A DNA stretch of 64,000 bases from Lactarius indigo. Its lineage: Eukaryota; Basidiomycota; Agaricomycetes; Russulales; Russulaceae. The stretch's first letter is position 1, and each line of letters opens with the position of its first letter. Positions 56,704-64,000 of this stretch are shown piece by piece. Under the pieces are notes generated by a model. That model saw only the letters and a list, made by a program, of their open reading frames with translations, was not told the DNA's origin and did not search any database. The position numbers were made by a program, and so were the translations under genes. The stretch spans positions 1 to 64,000 of the forward strand of contig JAFKAC010000186.1 of the NCBI GenBank assembly GCA_025766275.1. Reading direction: 5' to 3'.

Positions 56704-58921
56704 ATGGCCCCCCTTCTCTCTCGCCTCCAAGACTCATTAGAAGACATCGTCGTCCACTCTCTCGAACATGATCCACCCACCTCGCCTCCCCGTACTCTCA
56801 TTCCGCTAATGCTCACATGTCGTCTCTTCCGTAACGTCCTTCATCCATCCAACAACGCCCGCCTCTACAGTCGCATCTTCGCTCGCAAGTTCGACTATGC
56901 CGCCTTCGCTCATCGCTCACCACCCTCCTGGTCGTTTCCTCTCTTCCCCGAGCTCAAGAAGCGCTTTCAAGCCTTACATTGCATCAAGCAATGCGATATC
57001 CGCCACCCAGCCCTTCAAGACGCCTTCCTCGTAGCGTACACCATGGTTCTCGAGGACGACACGCTCAATCACCGCCATTTGCAAGACGCCGGGCTTACCG
57101 CACTTCTCCACAAGTACATCACCGGGCGCCTACAACCAGGCCACAACGTTTGGCCAATCGAGGACGCGTGCAATACACTCGCAGTTGCGCTATTTTGGCA
57201 TATGACTTCACAAGGTGCGTGATTCTCTGTGTGCGCATGCGTGTTCGTATATACGATCGCGCTCCACTTCTTTTCTATGGCGACAACGCGTCCTTACTCG
57301 ACCTCCCCCCCCCCCCCCCTATTAGACACCCTTAATGGAGAGTCAAGTGAAAGTCGCGAAACAATCATGGCTATCCTACTTCCTCTCTCGTTTGCTTGGT
57401 TCCGGGTGCGTCCGTCCTCTTCGTCGCCGACGCTTCCTTTTTATGCCGATCGTGCTTCCCCTCCCCTTCTCCATTTTCCGGGCTACAGTACTCGTTTGTG
57501 GAGCAAGGCTTTGATCCACATGCGCTCATCGATGATGTGAGGTCGATACCGCGTCTATCTCCGCCTGCCCATGCCCCTGTACCGCCGGCTCCCGTCACTG
57601 TTTCGATCGAATATATGGGCCACGCGTTTGACTTGCAGCTGCCCGCGATCGCGCTCAGTGCCTCGCTCGCATATTTCGCGCGGCTCGACGCGTTCCCCCT
57701 CATGACCGCTTCTGACTTGCCCCTTACGCGAGCGCAAACACCCCCGGGACGGATCACGCTGGAGGATGTCGTTTATTATCGTCGCTTCTTCCACACCCGC
57801 GTGGTGCCACGAGGTCCGGGCTCTCCGGCCAGCCCACTGCAGGCTCCTCTCGGTAGTCGTCACGGTTGGGATTGGCAACGCGCCGTAGCCACAAAGCCTG
57901 CCATGTCGCATCACCTCCAGCGGTACACGCCTGGGGTTCTCACGGGAAAGTGGAGGGGTACTCTCCTGGTGCGTCCTCTGCGTGTTCCCATGCTACCCTG
58001 CTCGACTGTCACTAACATCGCGCTCTTCACGCCCCTCTCTCTTATTCCGGTTTTTTTCATATGACGGTCATAATGACGACGATCCTCCTCTCCCTCAGGC
58101 ACAGTACGATCGTGACCCCACCCCGTTCATGACCGGCGCCGGTCCCGCTGCTATGTCGGAGTCGTCTAGGCACCCCTTCTTCTGTCACTTGGAAGAACAT
58201 GTGCGGTACTCCGAGCCCGAGTCGGGTCTGTCAGGGGACGCACAGGACGACACTTCCTATTCCCCGTTGCTCCCACAGGCGAGGTGGTCCCGTAAAGAGG
58301 TGCGTTCTTTTGTCTGATCAGATTGGGCAGCGTTGTTCGAAATAGGCATGGGCTAACCTATGTTCAGAATGGGTACGAATATAGGGCTTCTACAAAGGCA
58401 TTCTACCGGACCTTTAATCCTGAATGTCATGACGAGTCAATGATTGATCATGAAGTGGTCGATGTGGTCCTATCTGGAAAGGTGAGTACTACTTTCACAA
58501 TTCCCTCGGACTACCTCTTACATTCTTTCCAGGCCGAATCTCACCTTCAACCTGCATGGGGAAACTGTGAGTTTTGGGGTCGCGTACGGGTCTCCGACGG
58601 GCTTGTCGTGCTCGTTCAACACTTGGTGCGTCATCATCATGCAGTCGGTCGTCGACGCACAGTTGCCCTCTTTCTAACTCTCTTTTGCTTATAGCTGGAC
58701 TTTAACGGTATAAGGTATGGCGGCAGGGTCTGTGCCGGATACGGTGAGTTTTCCTCGTCTTTGGTCATTGCCAAATGCGGACGTAGGCTGATCCGTGCAT
58801 GCGCGCGCGCCGCCTCTTGTACATTATAGTGCTATCTTCGCAGAACTTTGTTGGCAAATGGAAGTACTGCTCTCCTGGAACTCAATGGGAAGGTATCTGG
58901 AGTCTAAACAAAGTAGAATAG
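56704..58921 (+). CDS. F-box-like domain protein, first of a tandem pair
   Basis: About eight exons, roughly 460 residues, start MAPLLSRLQDSLEDIVVHSL, stop after WSLNKVE. The N-terminal SRLQDSLEDIVVHSLEH ... LIPLMLTCRLFRNVLHP fits a divergent F-box (xxLPxEVLxxIxxxL ... LxLVCRxF). It is followed by NNARLYSRIFARKFDYAAF. Downstream: WPIEDACNTLAVALFWHMTS, DTLNGESSESRETIMAILLP, ITLEDVVYYRRFFHT, then a C-terminal beta-rich region (GNCEFWGRVRVSDGLVVLVQ, GRVCAGYNFVGKWKY). The second gene at 59685 shares the same layout, so they are tandem paralogs. Likely an SCF ubiquitin-ligase adaptor or another F-box role; ligand unknown. A poly-C run (57307-57319) falls in an intron. Confidence 0.7.
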
Positions 58922-59684
58922 CGTAAGGCGACCGGACCATGCTTCCATTTGGACCCCTACTGTGTCTATTCTGCGACTCGCGTCGCCCCTTTACGACAGC
59001 AATGGCCTTGCTTCCACGGCACCCGCTCCATTCCATCTCGCCCATCCGAGATCCGATACGATGTCATTTCCCTCTTCCCCTCTTCCCTCTCTCTGAACCC
59101 GTCTGGCTATCTCGATATGGAACGAAGAGCGCTGTTCCCCCCCACCACCACCACGACTCACTTATCATTCTTTTATCCCGCGGACATCTGGTTATTTCAC
59201 ACACGCACACAGGCCATACAGTACACGCATTTGAAACGTTCCTAGATCATTGGGCTGGGACACCACGTAATTCTCCGGTTGGTGGTTGTTGTATCTCACG
59301 GACTCGCAAACTCGGGGTTTGTGGCGTCTGTGGTCGTCTATACTATCGTAGCATACACCACGACCGAATCATGACTACTATTATCCTCATCTTGACGTTA
59401 TGGACTCTCTCTTTATTATGTACAGATTGTGTAATAATTTTTTTCTAATTTCATGCAGAACTTGAGCATCAGAATCTCTTGCTTTCCTGCTTCTGCGAAA
59501 GAAGTGTAAAATCGAAAATCAAAAATTAAAATCGGAGTTGGAATGTAATTCTGGAGAAATTGCTGAGCCGGCCCTCCCACTGTTGCCAACGTCGCCGTCG
59601 TCCTCACCGTCGTTCGTTTTCTTTCCATCCCATCATCATTATCATAGACTACCGAGGCCACGACCAATACAACACCACAAAGGC
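58922..59684. other. Intergenic region between the two F-box-like genes
   Basis: The open frames (58939-59448) have no motif. AT-rich sequence at 59440-59530 probably marks the 3' end of one gene and the promoter of the next. Confidence 0.4.
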
Positions 59685-62600
59685 ATGCACGCCCCGTTTG
59701 ATTCGGTCCCACAAGAGGTGCTCGAGAGCATCGCCTTCTTCGTCGTGGCGAGCGAGCCGATCGGTCCGCCGGGCGAGCTCTCCACGCTGATGCTTGTCAA
59801 CAGGCGCATGTATGCCTCGCTCTCGAGTACGACAAACCCATCCTTCCACTCGCGCATCTTTGCGGCCAAGTTCGACACCGCCGCGCTCGTGCGCCGCCTC
59901 GGCCCGCGCGCGACGACAGCGCCCAAGCTCGCAGCCGAGCTACGCAGGCGGTTCGTACAGCTTGGATGGCTGCGCGCGCGGGTCGGGTGTACCGTCGGCG
60001 GTGGAGGGGGAGGGGGCGCAATGACGGAGGATGCAATGCGCGCGCTGCACGAGATGCTATGGACGGCGTACCTTATGATGCTCGAGAACGACGGGCTTAA
60101 CGAGCGGCAGCTGCGTGAGTATGCCCGGCTAGACGGCTGGCTGCGCGCGTTCTGGTTCGAGGAGGACGGTGCGTCGTGCGCACGTCTCGCGATCCGCGAC
60201 AACGCGTGGCCCCCGAACAACGATATCAGTGCGGTCACCATGTGGCTCTTCTGGTTCCTCCTGCGGCCAGGTGCGTCTCACCCTGTTCCCCTCTTCGATG
60301 TGCACAATTGACACTTTCATTTTTTTTTTTTCATCACCCGCCCAAACTCTACCTACTACCCCTCAACTCTTTCCGTCCACTCGGAACTCCTCGACATCCG
60401 TATGCCCCACCCCCTGTTTTATTTTTGTTCTCCTTTGGGGCACGTGGTGACGGCGCGTTTCTCTGCAACACCACTAAGATGACTACTTTGCGCTGGACGA
60501 AACAGAATTGAGCAACGCGACTACCATATTGAAGCTGTTGGCTCTTGGTGCACATGAGGTATGTCGTGCTTACAGGGCTCATCTTTCGCTTATGATGTCT
60601 TGTCTCCCCCTTTTTCTCTCCCTTCCTTCTTCTCTTTCTCCACCGCCACTCGGTGACACAGTGTTTCCGTTCGGCTGCTCGCCCCTGGGTCCGCCGAACA
60701 CACAGCTATACCAGGGTACTGGGTCTCTTGATGCGTGTTGTTATTTGTGTGCTTATGTGCGTCTATCCGTGTATGGCGAGACCCGGGGCTCTCTAGTTTG
60801 CCAACAAACAAATGTTGCCGTCATTGACCCATATACCACTGACGGCTTTTCCTCTTTCGTTTGTTGCCATATCATCGGGTCATCTTGCCTTGTTCCCCCG
60901 TTCTCCCTTGAGCGGTTTATTTTCTATCCCACCACCCCGTCTCCCCTTTTCCACCCTTCCATATGCGTCGCCTAGCTGCGGTCCGTCCAAGACAGGCAGT
61001 ACGGCGGAGGCATGGGCGTTGCTGATGGAGCTTGTATGACGCTTCTTCCAATTATTGGGTTGCCATCTATTCCTCTAGTGTGTTGGCTTGCTCTTACCAG
61101 ATCTGGAGCTTAGGGTCCGGGGAAGCGCTGTGCCGTTCTGACCCGCACACGCTTTACACGAGACCAACCATTGATCACGTTTCACTTTTTGATTTCTTCA
61201 ACCCCCCCCCCCCCTCCATTCTTTTTGCCGTTCCGTTGACGTGGATCCCCCGGCGGATCCCCGAGACACACTCTCAGCTCGCCGCGATGGGAACCGGAAT
61301 TATAGCACAGTGTGTTTATTTTATTTTTGCTTACTTCTCAACCAATCCCCTTCGGGGTGGTGCATGGCCCATGATCGAGTGCTTTCTGCCTTCTACTTCT
61401 TATTTGTATTTTTGGTTTCTTTTTTCGAATCTGGTCCCGTACCTGACAGTTCTTCTGTCCCACGATTTTTAGTACCCTGTTTGCCGCCCTGCGTGGGCCG
61501 ACTTTGTACCGGACCAGGTTGGGCGTTGTGCACTTCCCCCCGCGTATGCAGAATATCCCTCGCTTTCTCCGCCGCCGCTGGCAGCCCCGGCCGTACTCTC
61601 CTACCTGAGCCTCGCCCAACGTTCATCAACGAACGTGGACGCTCTTAACCCCTTGTCACCTCTCGTACCCTCCTCGGTCCCTCCACTGGTGCGCGTAAGT
61701 TCCGAGTGGGACTGCGAGTGGGAGCGATGCAAGCGGCTCGCTGGCATTGAGTCGCCGACGCCCGAGAGCCCTACTGGCACGTTCAAGCCGGGCAGTATGG
61801 AAGGGATCTGGGAGGGGCTATTCACCGTAAGCGTCTCCCTCCCTCTGCTTCTCCGTGAGGCGGCCCTCGCGAACGGGCACAATCCTCCCCCCACCGATGT
61901 GCACTTACGTTACTTCCTGGCATTTTCAGTATACAGAGTTCTCGGCATACGCGCGGCTATTGTCAGGGGCACCTCCGCCAACATTGAACAATAGCCTCGT
62001 CGCGCGGCATCAGCAGGCGTGGCGCCTGCACGAGTACCACCTGCTCCTGCCCGAAGGCCTCGATAGCACTGCGATGAAGGTGGCCCTTGCGAACCCGCGG
62101 TACTGGCCCCTGTCGCCCGGTGACCCTCTGCGCGCGTACCTGCCGCACGGGCTGACCATTGAGCACGAGCGCAACGGCATACGAGTGCGCGAGCCCGGGC
62201 ATGTGGAAGATACCTTTTATTGCCGGTGCCCCGCACCGGAGGACATCACGCTAGAATACGCTAAGCGCGTGCGCGAGATTCTGATCGCAGGCGAGGTGAG
62301 TCCTCGGTCCATGCGAGTTGGTCACTCGTTTTTTTTTTTTTATTTAATTATTTTTTATCGTTGGCTAACTAACTTGCGCGCCTGCTGCACGACCATTTGC
62401 TCTTACTCTCCTTTTCTCGTTGATTCGTTGCGCGTCGTCGCTTCCATAGGGTCATTCGGCGTGGGGTCAGTTTGCACTCATAGGACGCGTTCGTCCCGGT
62501 GATGGATATATAACGCTTTCCAAGGAATACGTGAGTGTTATTAGTCTCGCAGACTGTAGCTTGCAACTAAGTCAACTCTTTTTTTTTTCCCTTGCCTTAT

Positions 62601-62757
62601 TTCCGTTCAGATTGACGGAGATCGTGGCAAGTGGCTGTACCGGGGATACTTTGTTGGCGATGTACATGGAAACTTCACTGGACGCTGGCGCGACACGCTA
62701 AGCCCTGCGGAGGTACTCGGTTACGAAGGGTGCTTCTTCATGGGTCGCCGGCGGTAG
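59685..62757 (+). CDS. F-box-like domain protein, second of a tandem pair
   Basis: Start MHAPFDSVPQEVLESIAFFV (F-box) at 59685; an upstream in-frame ATG at 59538 adds 49 low-complexity residues and was not chosen. Blocks shared with its neighbour: LSTLMLVNRRMYASLSSTTN, PSFHSRIFAAKFDTAALVRR, MLWTAYLMMLENDGLNERQL, NAWPPNNDISAVTMWLFWFL. The middle part reads DYFALDETELSNATTILKLL, then, after an apparent 914-nt intron (60559-61472), YPVCRPAWADFVPDQVGRC. The C-terminal part is LVRVSSEWDCEWERCKRLAG, EGIWEGLFTYTEFSAYARLL, EDTFYCRCPAPEDITLEYAK, and GDRGKWLYRGYFVGDVHGNF ending FMGRRR. Residues GTFKPGSMEGIWEG...W.G and GKWLYRGYFVG occur in a family of agaricomycete F-box proteins. The long intron is unusual here and may hide an exon. 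Confidence 0.72.
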
Positions 62758-63105
62758 TGTTCGCGCGTTTCGATCGGAGGGTGGAGAAGGTGACGGTATG
62801 CATAGCAAGGAAAGCCCGGGGACCTGGATTCTTGACTGCGCGCGCCTCGGTATTCGGAACTCAAGTAATACGATTCACCCAAGCACCGTTCGGAAATGTG
62901 GCGCTTTTGACGACCGTAACGTAGTGGATGAACGTTGAACGGCGAGGTAGGAGGGCTGGCTCCATGGAAAAGTTTAGGTTTGGCGTAAATTCTTTTTCAT
63001 TTCTCGGGTTTTCTTTTTCTTCTTCCCTTTGTTCCGTGGTACCTTTTCTGGTTTCTGTCTGTCGAGGGTCAGTTTTGTGCATGGAGTGACACATTGTACT
63101 GGGCT
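62758..63105. other. 3' flank of the second F-box-like gene
   Basis: T-rich, no gene seen. Confidence 0.4.
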
Positions 63106-63110
63106 GCACT

Positions 63111-63681
63111 TACCTTAGGTGGTTTGTTGGCCAAATAGAGATGATTTACGTTTTCTTTTAACTTCGACTTACATACAGTCCGTCTATACCTCGCTTCAAT
63201 TCAACGAGGCATCTTTCCTTCCTTCCATCCGTTCCTTCTCTAGAGAACTCCGTCGTAGGACGATAATACCGCGTGGGATTTGGGAGTTGAATTAGCGGCG
63301 TTGTGTCCCACGGTTAGTAGTACATTCGAGTGCGTGTAATACGGTTCTAGCTGGCTACCGTAATAGTGCACATTAAAAGTCGACCCCTCTTGTGGGTAAG
63401 GTGGACGTACACGCTCCCTTCTAGCAGGGCAAGTGAAGAAGAAAGTCTCATTCGAAGGTCGCCGAAGCTCTAATAATGATGTAAGGGAAGAACCCAACGG
63501 TTCTAACGACTTAGAAGTCAAGCGAAGTGTGGAGGACGCCCTCGGCCTCCTTTGTTTATCACGAACAAAACGGACATTCGTGTCCGAGTCCCACTACTCC
63601 ATTAGATGGAAGTTCTAATCTGTCACACTGGTGTGAGCAGCGCCGAATTCTATCTGATATTCTACTAGTGTTGGTGTTACA
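63111..63681 (-). mobile_element. Candidate solo LTR (about 571 bp) with 5-bp target duplication
   Basis: GCACT occurs at 63106-63110 and again at 63682-63686. Read on the minus strand, the segment between them begins TGTAACACC and ends with GGTA. The TG start, the size and a 5-bp duplication fit a retrotransposon LTR, although the end is TA rather than the usual CA. No gag-pol sequence is next to it, hence solo. No second LTR exists in the window to confirm it. Confidence 0.4.
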
Positions 63682-63686
63682 GCACT

Positions 63687-64000
63687 ACGGTTGCAGTTGA
63701 CAAAACAGACAAAACAAGATAACAAGATAAGCGAAAAATCAGGCGCCAGTGGGCACTCTTGAAGCTTGCTGTAGTTGTTCCTGCCACCCGGCACCGTGAC
63801 TGGGAAAAAGCAACTTGGCCAGTGATCCGAGCCGTGCGATAAAGTTTCTACTTTCAATGGTACAGTGGGAAATCCGACCAACCATCTATCTATCCGCATC
63901 ACCTGTCTATGAGTGGTCCCTCCCACAGTATGTTATCGCCCAGGGACGACCTACAGTAATCGACGGCGCAGTTGGCATCGTGGTTCCGACTCGGTCTTGT
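63687..64000. other. Right edge, no gene seen
   Basis: The minus-strand frame at 63615-63926 overlaps the candidate LTR end and has no motif. Confidence 0.4.

Noticed and set aside
1..64000. CRISPR array, bacterial operons, integrated virus
   Set aside because: The sequence is eukaryotic with spliceosomal introns. No regularly spaced repeats and no viral gene signatures were found.

Overview
The window looks like genomic DNA of an agaricomycete (mushroom-forming) basidiomycete. The genes carry many short spliceosomal introns (about 45-70 nt, GT-AG). Several families are typical of that class: DUF6534 seven-helix membrane proteins, agaricomycete F-box/LRR proteins, PNGase A and Helitron relics. 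No RNA genes could be supported. Calls rest on hand translation and family recognition, without database searches.

Layout. From 1 to about 15.6 kb there is a tandem array of five DUF6534 genes, each about 1.7 kb in a repeat unit of about 3 kb, all on the plus strand, all with the same 14-exon structure and all apparently intact. Two diverged intact paralogs lie at 29.7-31.4 kb and 36.4-38.1 kb, and a degenerate one at about 34.2 kb. Interleaved is a second duplicated locus, PNGase A: a broken copy at 16.8-19.0 kb and an intact one at 25.1-27.4 kb. Between them are a nucleotide-sugar transporter relic, a 657-bp terminal-inverted-repeat element, and an intact CoA-dependent-acyltransferase-like gene (22.1-24.1 kb). 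This left part also holds relics of a STAND/NLR-type protein and of an F-box/LRR gene.

From 38.4 kb rightward conserved housekeeping genes dominate: FES1 (Hsp70 nucleotide exchange factor, minus), two fungal membrane proteins of unknown function, a METTL16-type RNA m6A methyltransferase, an NCS1-type nucleobase permease (minus), and a tandem pair of related F-box-like genes. This part is interrupted by a second F-box relic (46 kb), a Helitron relic (50.4-52.9 kb), a possible Tc1-type fragment, and a candidate solo LTR near the right end.

The window therefore contrasts a duplicating, decaying accessory segment (left 38 kb) with a conserved segment (right). The most interesting feature is the seven-member DUF6534 family. 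The five array copies keep near-identical gene structure and coding capacity, and all seven share a TATA-like element 83-131 bp upstream of the start codon. PNGase A and the sugar-nucleotide transporter both belong to glycan metabolism, but the transporter and one PNGase A copy are broken, so a functional cluster cannot be claimed.
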